Shown: one piece after another, positions 1 to 10,837 of the stretch | Layout: each line of letters begins with the position of its first letter | Position numbering within the stretch: position 1 is the first letter of the stretch | DNA from: Cyprinodon diabolis | Taxonomy: Eukaryota; Chordata; Actinopteri; Cyprinodontiformes; Cyprinodontidae | DNA: 64,000 bases | NCBI GenBank assembly: GCA_030533445.1 | Contig: CM060062.1 | Coordinates: 19,238,164 to 19,302,163 of the forward strand | Direction of reading: 5' to 3' | Made by a program: the position numbers and the translations under genes | The notes under the pieces: model-generated | The model's input: the letters and a program-made list of their open reading frames with translations, nothing else | Told to the model about the DNA's origin: nothing | The model's database searches: none

Positions 1-1773
1 AAGACTCTTCAGGTCAGTCAGATAAGGAATTTAGTGGCTTTATCACAAATGCCGCTATTTAATTTAAAAGGGTGAGGCACTTAGGGATCTGGCAGCAGTC
101 TTTCAGTCTGGTGATAAATTTGCAAGAAAGTGGAAAAGAGACGGGCATGAGAGCAGATTAGCAGGATACAAATATAGAAGTGACATTATAGAGGGTATTA
201 GTCAGGTGCAGAACAAGTGGCCTGTTCCTGATAGCTCTGAGAATGGGGCCCAACTGCAGTCAGGAGGACACTTTGCTCAACGTACTCTAAAGAAAGATAT
301 AGCAGTTAAAAATTCAAGATTTAGCTAATCTTTAGAAGTTTCGTAGATGTCTGACATGTTGGGTTTTTGTCATTTTACAGTATGTTGATTGGGATTTAAC
401 ATTATGATTAAAAGCTCTTTTTTGTAGAACACTGATCTACCATTTTTAATTTTTGAAGAGCTTTAATACGACAAGATATAAAAACTGCATATAAGGCATT
501 TTTTTCTTGCCTTTTTATTGTTAGTGACCACTCATTTGTATCAGAGGAGGAGGTGTTATATTATTGTGTGTGTGGAAAACGGAGGTTAAAAAGGGCTTTA
601 CCTTTTTAACAAGGTTCCTATAAAGTCCAGAAAAAGCATGAAATAGCATTTTTATTGCTTCACATAACTTCAAATATATAAAAAAGATACTTAATTTGGA
701 AACACATATGTATGCTATGACCTTATTCCATGTTCTGCTATGTAAAAGAGAAATCAGAATTCTTAAAACAAATGGCTTTATCTTTGATTTGAACAATTGC
801 GGCTAAGTCTGTATCCAACTCATTGTTTTTGTTTCAGTAAGTTGCATACAAGGCCACCTCCTAGTTCTTTAGTAAACTCTAGATCCAGCAATATATCAAA
901 CAGACCTGTGGTCATAAACTAGATCATGTTTAGATGACAACTAAGAGTATCAGCACACTATAATGAAGTTTCAAATTAGAACAAAGAAAATAATTATGAA
1001 AATTTTCTTAAAATAATCCTAAATGTATTCTAGATATTCTAAAATCTTTAGATTAGGCCTTTTCTCTCTAGTTGCACAATAAACTAGGTGAAATGGTTAT
1101 TGCATTTAGGTTTGTAAATCCGCAAAAGTATAGAAAAATTGTTCTTTAAATCTTAAAAATTTGCTTAAGAAGACTGATGAATTTTGAGATTTTTTAAGAA
1201 CCGCTGATTTAAAACCAAAGTGAGTTAACATTTCTAGTTTTTTCTTAAATAAAACTTTGCTGTTATACATTTAGCCCTATTGTTTCATGTTAGAAACCTT
1301 ACTCTGTCTAGCATTTTGACAGCTTAAATTAAATGAAGACTTGTCAGTAGTTCAGTGATGTGAGAGTGACTGGATTGTATTAAGTCTTTCATTTGTCAGC
1401 GAAAATCAAACTGAAATTCATCAAATTTGAATCATCAGCTGATATGCTTGTGCATGTCTATGTTTAACAGCTTTGCTTGGATAATGACAAATTTAATCTG
1501 TATAATTATGACTATTTGATTTTTTTTCTTGTTTAGTGAAAGAAAAACCCTCAGTGGTTACAGAAAATAAGTTGAATCAAACCTAAGTAATAATAAATCA
1601 AATTAAATGAAAATGAACAGTTGATAGTCTGTACAAAACGAAATTCTGTTTTGTACAGGTCCCATGACATTTCCATTTTTTAAGGTTTGGCTCTAAACTG
1701 CACTAAACTGAGACTAGGTGCAAGTAATATACTTGATGCTCAGAGGTACTCCATAGATGCCCATTAAAGAGAA

Positions 1774-1776
<3 letters not shown>
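1..1776. other. Unique intronic sequence, no gene seen
   Basis: No open frame here looks like a protein: the 91-codon frame on the minus strand at 521-796 has no recognisable motif and atypical composition. The first 300 bases are more GC-balanced and less repetitive than the AT-rich sequence after them, which would fit a conserved non-coding element, but that cannot be tested without alignment. From about 400 to 1700 the sequence is AT-rich with short homopolymers. I infer that this is the intron upstream of the exon at 17769. Confidence 0.5.

Positions 1777-1861
<85 letters not shown>
1777..1861. repeat. (TA)n microsatellite, about 85 bp
   Basis: Uninterrupted TA dinucleotides run for roughly 42 units. 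Poly-Tyr/Ile open frames across it are translations of the repeat and not genes. It is self-complementary, so it can extrude a hairpin and is prone to length error in assemblies. Confidence 0.97.
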
Positions 1862-1864
<3 letters not shown>

Positions 1865-3028
1865 CATAACTGTATAGACTTATAGATGTTGTCATCTTGG
1901 AACCCAAAAGGCTTCTGATTTTCCACCTCTCCTTCTCTTTTTTCTTATCATAAAGCCAAAATGCCCTTGAATCCTTCATTATTGCCTGAATATATAATTT
2001 GTTTAAAAAAAAAAAGATAGCAAACGCAACAAAAACAGAAAAATCAAAAAAACCTTTGTTGTTTTATTTCCACTGTATCTTCTTGTCTCTGTCTTCCGTC
2101 TTCTCTCCCTTTGCAACAGATAGTGTGTGTTCCTCTTGGCAAGGCTCCATAGCCTGTTTGATGTGGTTTCCAGAAGTCTTGAACTGCAGTCCCTGGCCAC
2201 TCTTTCTGTCATCGGTAGACCTGCTGTCTCTTTAGCCTCCATTGACTCCTGTTAACCTCCTCCTACCTTCCTCACGTTGCAGCAGCTGTTTTCCTTCCCA
2301 CTGCACATTTCTGCATGGAAATGATCTGATTCCCATTATTTGGTAGTAAACGGGATTTCATTGTGGGCTGCATACAAAAGTGCACACTAACAAACTCTGT
2401 TTTCTCTGTTGGCAGAAAAATGGTCTCTTTGAATTATTCCATACTGTGTTAAAACAAAAGAGACAAAAAAATAAAGAAGCCTTCTAATCGCTTTCGTGAA
2501 TAAAATCAGGGAGGCCTAAATTTATCATTTACTGCTTAAGTCACAAGTGACCTGAGGCTTGCACATTTTCCATCACAATATTATGTAAAACTATATCAAA
2601 GTTAATTAGCTCTGTTAAATCAAGCTCTACCGGTGACCTCTATGTGATGTAATTTGAGTGACAGAAGCGGAGGAAGTAGACAGCCAGATAGTTGCTCCAA
2701 AGAGGGTCCAGTAGAGGACAATCAGTGACCCTATATGGGCGCCTTTCCTGCACATAGCAGCAGGTTTAAAGGAAAACTGATAGGCAGGTGAAATATCTGC
2801 CACTTACAGAAAATAGCCAGGGACCGGAGAGGGCACACATTACAGAATGGATATGGATTGGGTCACAAGGCTGACGAGGCCATCCGAACGAAATGAATAT
2901 TCCTTGGAAAGCACACTTAGTGACACTGGGGTCTAAGGACAAAACACTGCAGCTGAAGAAATTAGTTCCTCTCTGTCTGTCAGGAGTAAAAGTATTTCAG
3001 CACTATTTATGGCCTCACTGACACACTG
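1862..3028. other. Unique sequence; enhancer-like stretch around 2630-2940
   Basis: No gene is seen. From about 2630 to 2940 the composition is balanced, free of simple repeats and without a long open frame, and it contains GGTGAAATATCTGCC-like and homeodomain-type motifs. This resembles the conserved non-coding elements usual in introns of developmental transcription factor genes. It is a compositional impression only. Confidence 0.3.
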
Positions 3029-3600
3029 GGCCTTTAAAAAGTATTCATACCCATTAACTTCCAATGTACTGTATCTCTTTTTTTGGTCATATATATGATT
3101 TCATGTAAGGCAGATCATAGTTAAGTCTGTTACATAGGGTAATAAACATGCTATGAATAAAAAATAAATAAATTCTCTGACCCTCCTAGATAAAATCCTG
3201 TCTAACTTGATCCAAGTAAAAATAAAGTTGTTTTGCGAAGGCCTCAGAGGTTTCTTAGCGAACATCAGTGAACAAACAGCATTATGGGGACGAAGGAGAA
3301 CTGCAAACAGGTCAAGAAAATAGTAGTGGTGAAGTTAGAATATGGTTAGGGTTCCATTTTCCATCATTTTCTTCCGGCATGCTTTATCCCAGCTTGGGTT
3401 GCGAGGGATGCTGGTGACCATCTTCAGGTGTCTACAGGTGAGAGGCGGGCTACACCCTGGACAGGTCGCCAGTTAGGTTTATAAGACATTGTTCTATGCT
3501 TTTTAATATCCTGCAGAAGTCTGTTCAATGCATCTTCTGAAAAAGAGTTAGAAACAGCTGCAAACTATGGCTGCTCAACATGAGGGCAAGCAATAGGTGA
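3029..3600 (+). mobile_element. Degenerate Tc1-type transposon relic (5' part), split by a LINE fragment
   Basis: The left end reads like a Tc1 inverted terminal repeat (AAAAAGTATTCATACCC). At about 3238-3300 it has the 5' leader of a common fish Tc1 family (GGCCTCAGAGG, GAACAAACAGCATTATGGGG), which in that family just precedes and includes the transposase start. The transposase N-terminal region resumes after an insertion at 3351-3471 and continues to about 3600 (GTTCAATGCATCTTCTGAAAA, CAGCTGCAAACTATGG). Frameshifts and substitutions make it non-functional, and the rest of the transposase and the right end are missing. The match is to my memory of the family, not an alignment. The same family is present at 15558-15917, 17073-17435 and 29263-30160. 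Confidence 0.7.
3351..3471 (+). mobile_element. 5'-truncated LINE 3'-end fragment nested in the Tc1 relic
   Basis: About 120 bp resembles the 3' untranslated region of an abundant teleost LINE. It begins with a TTCCATTTTCC-type start, then GCTTTATCCCAGC, GAGAGGCGGG, and TACACCCTGGACAGGTCGCC. The Tc1 sequence is interrupted exactly here. GTTAGG occurs on both sides (3345-3350 and 3472-3477), consistent with a short target-site duplication. The LINE clade cannot be named from the stub. The nesting shows the LINE insertion is younger than the Tc1 copy. Confidence 0.65.
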
Positions 3601-3807
3601 TACTACTTGTAATTTTATAATACCTTCTAAAAAGTAACCTGGCAGTAGCCGCATTGATATGTGTAGAACTGAGTTGAGTTCCTTGAGTTGAGCTCCTGTT
3701 GAAGATCTTGCAACAATCCAGCTTGCAGCGCAAGGTTATTAAAAAGTGCATTATTTTAAATAAATACTACTTTTATTAACAATATCAGCTAGTTACAAGA
3801 CAAAAGG

Positions 3808-4448
3808 TATAAAGGACAATCGTTGATTCCCGGGTGGATCATCTAAATAATTGATCCTCCTAATTGACAGTCATTCTGGTGATATGTTTACGTAAGGCAG
3901 TCCTACCTGCTCGTCCCCTTAGCTATCGTTTTACGAGCATGCGCACTTTCAGGCTGTGGTCAACTACGGCTTGAGACAATCATTAAAAAATGTGTATATA
4001 AATGTATGAGAAGAAAAGAAAGGCCTCGGAAGAATGTCCTAGAAGAATATCCCAGAATGCTTTGGGCAGAGAGCTCTCCTCGCAAAGCATTTTGTGATTT
4101 TCTGTCACAGCGGCCCGCTGTCGCCATAGGGTGCAGCTACCCGACAGCAGCGACTAATAAAAGAGATGGCGCAGGCACCGCACAGTGGATCAATGGGGAA
4201 GTGATCATCTCTCCGAACTGTAAGCTGAGTTTGCTATAAAGTCCACTATATAGGTCCCACTCTATAAAGTATAGTGATTTAGGGGTTAGGGCGGACATTC
4301 AGGCACAGTAAGCTTGTATGAGCTATGAGAACAGTCACTTTTTAAAAAGAGCGTGCACGAGCAGAAATGGGCTCTGGCATGGTCTTGCGCCTTTTTTCAA
4401 AGGGGGGGGGGGGGTCTTTTAAAAAGTTTTAGAAAATCCTCTGCAATA
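3808..4448. mobile_element. Non-autonomous TIR element, copy 1 (about 640 bp), unclassified
   Basis: This stretch shares both ends with the element at 30255-30612. On the left both have GTGGATCATCTAAATAA and CATTCTGGTGATATGTTTAC followed by GTAAGGC. On the right both have AGCTTGTAT(A/G)AGC, ACGAGCAGA, GGTCTTTTAAAAA and AGAAAATCCTC. Copy 1 has about 280 extra internal bases, including an open frame at 4006-4239 with no recognisable domain. The terminal inverted repeat is eroded here (TATAAAGGACAAT versus the right-end complement) but clear in copy 2. No transposase is encoded. Superfamily unknown. Confidence 0.6.
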
Positions 4449-4818
4449 CCTTTAATTGAAAGATGGGTGAAACCAAATCCATGGAAATAATGTAAGAAAA
4501 CCTATCACAGCCCCAAGTATATAGCCTGTAATAAAGTCTTCTTTTGTTAGATTGGCCTAGTTAAAGTCCAGGCCTAAACACAAACAAGAATAAATAAATG
4601 AAATAAATCTGAATTAATATTACTGAACAGAGAAGAAGGGAAAAAATATAAGCCTCCAGAAACTCCATTAGAAACATAACTCACAAGTATTGTTACTTTA
4701 TTTACAATATACAGGAGTAGAGTGTTCATTCTTAATAGCTAGAAAATTGATTCTATACATTGAAGGTGTGTATTTGCAAAAGATTTAACATTTTAAAATC
4801 ACATATTGTTTAAATTCC

Positions 4819-4873
<55 letters not shown>

Positions 4874-7800
4874 CCTTGTGTTGTTCTTCATGAAATCCCA
4901 ATGAAATACAATAAATTTAATCAATACAATTCTTTTAAAGCTCTGTAGAGCGTTAACATCTTCTGACAGCTTTTAATTTACCAGCTAAAAATGGTCGACT
5001 ATGTTCCCTTTGTTCTTTAGTTTACATTTAAAACTGAAAGTCAGTGAACTTCTAATGTAGACCCTTGAAGCCCACCAGCGGAAATATTTGTTTTCATGGT
5101 GTGGGCTTCCAGTTTGTATCAGATGGAAGCAGTGTGGTGGAGCTAAACACGCCCAGGGGGCTCGAGTGATATTGGTGTCTCATTTTCAGGGACAAACAAG
5201 TACATACAGGGACCAGACATGGCTGTCACATCTGCCTTAGCTTCCCTGTCAGCAGCCCTTAGGGCAGTGGGCAAGGGGCAACCACGACACACTGGTCAGG
5301 GCACATACACACACAAACAAAAGTCTACATGTTATTGTCCAATGACAGAGGTGCATTAACAGCACAAATGCAAGAACATATGTTGCAGCTGTTGTGACTG
5401 CAAGTTCAAATCAAGAGCTTTCTTTGTAATTCTCCTAAGATCACCAGCCTGACCTTCCTGGCTGAAAAGCAGCTCATTTAGTCCCCAAACCTGGCTCCAT
5501 TTTTAACTTTCCCAGATTGATCAGTGATCATGCTGGCGCCAAGAAGCTGTATAGCTTTACATCAGCATGGAGGAGGTTTAGTGGTTTTCAATAGTATTTC
5601 AGGATATCCTTACTGTTGCTGCTGCTGCTGCAGTTTTTGGCAGACTAACAGCTGCCACCAGCATTAGTGTATGAGCACACACTTCTTAATGTTCCCGCAG
5701 CCTCATGTGTCACATGGACTCCATCCAGCCTAGCTGAACTTTCTGCTCCACACTGGCTGGACTGGTTGAAAACAGTGCAAGGAGCAGCAAATTTCAATAC
5801 GTATCCATTCATTAAGATGTAGGTCTGTTACTAATTATATGCGATTTATTATTACAGATGAAAAGTGATTACTTACAGTCTCTGGACCAGGGGAAATTAG
5901 TTACAAAGCATTGTTGCTTATGATTTGACAACACTGCCTTGAATTCACTGAGATGTAAAATTAATTCTTGCAGTTGTTTTCAATGGGACCTTCATGTTTG
6001 CCCTGCACACTGTTAAAAATCAGAGAAAAATAGAAATGATTGGGCTTGGCTCAGTAACTTCATTGTGCAGGAGGGGGGGGGAGAAAGCCAAACTGGATGG
6101 GCTTCAGTGGTTTTAGGCCTTTTGAGGGTTGCTTTGTGAGGATTTATGTATTTAATTATGCACTCATTCTACTAATGTAAGTCAAAAAAAAAAGAAAAAT
6201 GATAAAAAGGCTAGAGCAAGCCTATGGGCTGGTAGTTTCCCTCTTACTGAAACTTGGCCACTGCTGCTGTTTAGCTCCCCTTGAACTGGGCTAATACTTG
6301 TCTATTCCGATTAGGATTAGTAGCCTGGGCTCAAGGACCCGGGACACGTAATCTAATAAATCAAGATAAAAAACCCTGAGATTGGTTTACAGAGGGCTCG
6401 GATTTACCGTTGGCGATCTACGAGAAACAGGGATTAACACAGCATTTGGTGCTGTAGTTACCCCCCACCTTAAGCCATCGTTTCTACACACAAACAGAGA
6501 ACTGGAAGGGGTTCTGTTCAGGAGGAGAAAGGGGGAGAGGGATGAAGACTTAAAGGGAGGGAGAGGACAAGAAGGGCTGGCCGCGGCTTTATTTTGCTTA
6601 GTAGACAGCAAGTTAAACTTGCAGTGACAAGGTCAGGTTAGTCCCTGTACAAAAGGCTTTGTTCATAGGCAGATTAAAGGTCTCTCTGACAGATTTTACA
6701 CTTTTGGATCATGTTGAACATGTTTGAAGTTAATCCTTTGCGTTAAAGAAAGAAGGGCGGTTACATGAATGAATTAAGTCATGTGACCAGTCTGTATAAT
6801 GTAAAGAAGCTTTGAAAACATTACATTTAAACTCATTTAAAATTATTAGAGTTGGTATATCTTTTAAAATTATTAATAAAATGATATTGTAAATATTGAT
6901 AAAGCACCTGGTGTGTCCAGTTCTGGTACCAGATCTCTTCAACATAGTGTAACTTTTTAAGCTTTGTTATTCATTTATACATTTTTCAGACTTGTTCACA
7001 GCCACTGTATATGAGTTACACCCCAATAATCCTGTATTTTTTTTATTGATTCCAGTTAATAAATGGGATAGTATTAGTTGTTTGTAATAGGCTAGTGCCT
7101 TGCAAATAACTGTCATGTAACTGCAAACTTTAAAATTTCTAACTGGGATAGCATGACACAGATAAAGACAGGGTGGTACATTTTTATAACATATGGGGAA
7201 AGTGATTAATTGCTACTTGTTTTTTTTTGTGTGTGTTAAGCTGTTTTTCCTCCAGCTATTTAGCTCCATTCATCTTCCCATCAACTCCACCCAGCTTCTC
7301 TGTTACAGTTGAAAAAAACATCCCCACAGCTTGATCCTGCCTTTACATTTCAGACTGTATCTGGAGTGTTCAGGACAGTGACAGTGGATTTCTGCATGGG
7401 CTGTATGAGCTTTTCCTAAGGTAGCATTAGAAGTGCACCATATTTAAAACACCCATATGGCATTTGTTCCTTAAAGAAGTTCCATATTGCTTTGACACTT
7501 GTACAGTCCATGGAGAGTTGGCACCCTTGTCTATTAAGTACTCCCCTGTGCATGTCTCTGAAAATGACATGATCAGGCTCTAGTTGCTGTCAGTCACACT
7601 GAACTCACACCAAGTGAGGCATACGTTGCCCTTTGGCTTCTTTTCTTTACTGTGTGAGTGCTGCCCTTAGCCACACCTTAAAGGGAGATTGGAAGAACGT
7701 ATGTTTCTGGAAACTGGGCTGTAGTGTGGTTTGGGGGCTCACCCTGGACACTATTCATGCAAGAACAACCACTGTTCACTGTTAGTTTTCTGTCACACGT

Positions 7801-8046
7801 TCTGTTTTGCATATAAGATAAAAGATTTTATTTTGGCTGTGTTTGCCTAGAGCGACTTTTATTCACATGTCTCATGTGTTCTCATGTAGTGTGTGGGAAT
7901 TTACTAACAGGGCTGTTTCTGGTTTTCTTTCAACAGTGACTTTGTTTTTTGTTATTCTTCCTTTAAACTTTGATCTGTTGACAGATAACAGCTCTACTTT
8001 CAATAGTTTCTGCAATCTAAGCTGCAGATCTCAGAAGCTGACCCTG
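4449..8046. other. Unique intronic sequence with a (TA)n run at 4823-4867
   Basis: No protein-coding gene is visible. A (TA)n microsatellite of about 45 bp lies at 4823-4867. Around 5610-5640 there is a short CTG run. Stretches at about 5080-5330 and 6240-6480 are GC-balanced and repeat-free, and could be regulatory, but no motif decides it. Open frames at 6382-6627 and 6387-6611 overlap on opposite strands and look like chance frames. The 7843-8124 frame is chance sequence running into the CCAT array. Confidence 0.45.
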
Positions 8047-8756
8047 CCCCATCCATCCATCCATCCATCCATCCATCCATCCATCCATCCATCCATCCAT
8101 CCATCCATCCATCCATCAATTTGAACAAAAAAATCCATCGATCCCTCCATCCATCCATCCATCCATCCATGCATCAATATAAATAAAGAATCCATCCATC
8201 CATCCATCCATCCCTCCATCCATCCATCCATCCATCCATCCATCAATTTGAACAAAAAAATCCATCGATCCCTCCATCCATCCATCCATGCATCCATCCA
8301 TCCATCCATCCATCCATCCATCCATCCATCCATCCATCCATCCATCCATCCATCCATGCATCAATATAAATAAAGAATCCATCCATCCATCCATCCATCC
8401 ATCCATCCATCCATCCATCATACAGTTGGAATTTGAATGAAGAATCCATCCATCCATCCATCCATCCATCCATCCATCCATCCATCCATCCATCCATCCA
8501 TCCATCCATCCATGCATCAATATAAATAAAGAATCCATCCATCCATCCATCCATCCATCCATCATACAGTTGAAATTCGAATGAAGCATCCATCCATCCA
8601 TCCATCCATCCATCCATCCATCCATCCATCCATCCATCCATGCATCCATCCATCCCACCATGCATGCATCCATCCATCCATCCATCCATCCATCCATCAT
8701 ACAGTTGGAATTTGAATGAAGAATCCATCCATCCATGCATCCATCCATCCATCTGG
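8047..8756. repeat. Compound (CCAT)n array with recurring interior units, about 710 bp
   Basis: CCAT tetranucleotide blocks are separated by three kinds of short non-CCAT unit that recur. Unit A (CAATTTGAACAAAAAAATCC, then ATCGATCCCTCC) is at 8117 and 8244. Unit B (GCATCAATATAAATAAAGAA) is at about 8170, 8357 and 8513. Unit C (CATACAGTTGGAATTTGAAT, then a GAAGAATCC-like end) is at about 8418, 8563 (variant) and 8698. A partial unit C closes the array at about 8752. The pattern indicates growth by duplication of longer segments, not only slippage of four bases. Poly-(MDGW) frames on the minus strand are repeat translations. Confidence 0.95.
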
Positions 8757-10199
8757 AATTTGAGTAGAGAAAACAGATTATTTTCAACAATTTTGCCTTT
8801 TTAGGTAAAGTATCTCGTTTAAGGCTCTAACCGTAATGTGTCTCTACGGCAGTTGTGCCTGCTGAGCATTTTTCATAGAAATAGGATGAAAATAAACTAA
8901 CCTGAAATTTGAATTCTTTCTATTTTCCCTGTGCTGCCAGGGTTTCATGTAAAGTTTAACATATCAAAAGTGGAATGTCCTTTCATCCGCTCGCTTGTCT
9001 TGTTAGGCAATATCAAACACACCAAATTCTTTCTACATCCACATATAAAGGTTGAAAAATCCTAGCAACACATCACAGCTTGTGCAAAAGAGGCCTTTTC
9101 TTTATTTCTGAGGGAACTGTTAGTAATATCACTGGGCAATTAGCAGGGAAACTAGAGAGAAATGGAGAAGCCAATTACTTCTGCGAGTTAGCTAAAGGCC
9201 ATTTTAAACTGTGTGCCCATGACATAATAATGTTTATGGTAAATATTATAGTTGAAGACAGTGAGTGCATGGCGTGAGCGGCAAGGGAGGGGGGGGAAAG
9301 GCATCAATCTCATATCGAGAATAATTTATTAAGATCTGAGATGCGGCAATTACGTGGAAAGGACCAAAAAGAAAAAAATAGAGAAGACACCAACTCTCCA
9401 GGAACCGCATACATGATTGCAATCTTGATTAAATCCCCCTGGATCTAATGAGTTGATTTTCTGCTGTTAATATTGCATTGGCTGATGATGGATTCGTTAA
9501 GATAATGGAACGAAGCTAAAATATAAATGACTCCCTGTCAAGGAGCAGATTTTCGTCATTTTCCATCTGACACCTCCGCCGTGGGGATTTGGCGAGGCCT
9601 TTTTGTGTTTAAAACCATCAGGATCTGGAATACTAATTGCTTGCGTGTGGACGCCGCTGATGCCTCTCCTCCTTCCTGCGCTCTTGTCCTCTCTCACCCC
9701 TCGTCTCGGTAAATATCTGCTGCACATCTCTGTGTGGAAACAAAGAGGAAAGGGGCTTGTTTTCTGTAAGGCTGACGACAGCGAACATCTTTTAAAGTAC
9801 ATAAGGCAGTTAATGTAGTATTTGACACCTGCATTTCAAAAACTAAGTCAAAGATTGAAGATATTTAATTATACTATCTGTCAAAAAGCAACAGAAAAAC
9901 TTAAGCAAGTCAGCTTCTGCTATCCACCTGTGCTGCTGGAATGAATTAATAATGTGGTCTCTCTTCGTTCCCAAGTGGATTGGCTGAGCTAGTCTTTCTT
10001 TGTTTTGAATTATCTGTCACTCAGGTCAAGTGGAATGGCAAAATGTACAACATATATTCTATTGATCTCATGTAGCAACACTACCTGGATACTTTTTGGC
10101 ATAGGAAATATGCATATTAGCTTAAGTTTTTCATGTTTTATCAGGTAAAAAAAATCTTACATTGGGAACAACATAAAGCAGTGCTTAATTTTTGACCTT
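8757..10199. promoter_or_regulatory. Unique sequence with a conserved-element-like stretch at 9290-9720
   Basis: No gene is seen. From about 9290 to 9720 the DNA is repeat-free and carries closely spaced homeodomain and bZIP/C/EBP-like words (AATAATTTATTAAGATC, GGCAATTACG, GATTGCAATCTTGATTAAAT, TACTAATTGC). Such clustering is typical of developmental enhancers. Cross-species conservation cannot be assessed from this one sequence. Overlapping opposite-strand frames at 9497-9818 are judged non-coding. Confidence 0.3.
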
Positions 10200-10837
10200 C
10201 AGAAAAGGGTGTTTTTTATAATAAAAAGAATGAAAAGATGCTTTAAAATTGAGAAGTTACTGGAATTAATCAATGCGCCATCTGGAACATTTGAAAGTGC
10301 GCATTCAGCGTCTGCTCTTGATAATGCAAGCGTAGAAGAAGAAATTTGCTGTTTACCTGTGCAAAGAAAGAAACAACGAAAGAAAAATGTCTGAGGACTT
10401 CAGTGTTGAGGAAGAGCATGAGTTCTTTGCCGAGCTGAATGCGCACTTTCATCTGGTTTGGTCTGCCGCGGTTTCCGTAGGCTCGTGAACTTGCAGGGGC
10501 GCGCTTTTAGGAAATCCTATACACTACTGTTTATGCTCTAAAAACATTCTAAATGACTTCGTTTCGAGTAAATTATGGACGCTACCCACTCAGGACACTT
10601 GGAATACATTGGACGAGCAGTATGGAGGAATATTGACACGTTTTTTGTGGACTTTTATGGACCTTTCTGCCTCGGGCACCATAGACCTCCATTATTTGAA
10701 TGTCAGCAGAAAGTAAGAAGCCTCCCAGATCTCCAGATGCATTTGAGATATCAAAAAAGTACTCCAGAGTGTTGTTCAGCATGGGGGTGAGTAGAAAATG
10801 AAGGCTAATCATGTTTTGGGTGTACTATTCCTTTAAG
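10200..10837. mobile_element. Possible non-autonomous DNA transposon, unclassified
   Basis: The right edge (TTTTGGGTGTACTATTCCTTTAA, about 10815-10837, preceded by GGGTGAGTAGAAAATG) strongly resembles the end of a widespread fish DNA transposon, whose consensus finishes GGGTGAACTATCCCTTTAA. The interior is more GC-rich than its surroundings and holds small frames (10209-10394, 10575-10790) without recognisable domains. I could not find a convincing complementary left end, so the left boundary is a guess from the composition change. Confidence 0.35.

Noticed and set aside
1714..1979. IYIY repeat frames, and similar at 30661-30886
   Set aside because: Translations of TA dinucleotide arrays.
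8047..8756. CRISPR-like regular repeats with spacers
   Set aside because: The repeat is a tetranucleotide, the interior units recur and are not unique, and the DNA is vertebrate.
8031..8790. Three minus-strand open frames encoding MDGW repeats
   Set aside because: They are three-frame translations of the CCAT array; a four-base repeat without stops is open by construction.
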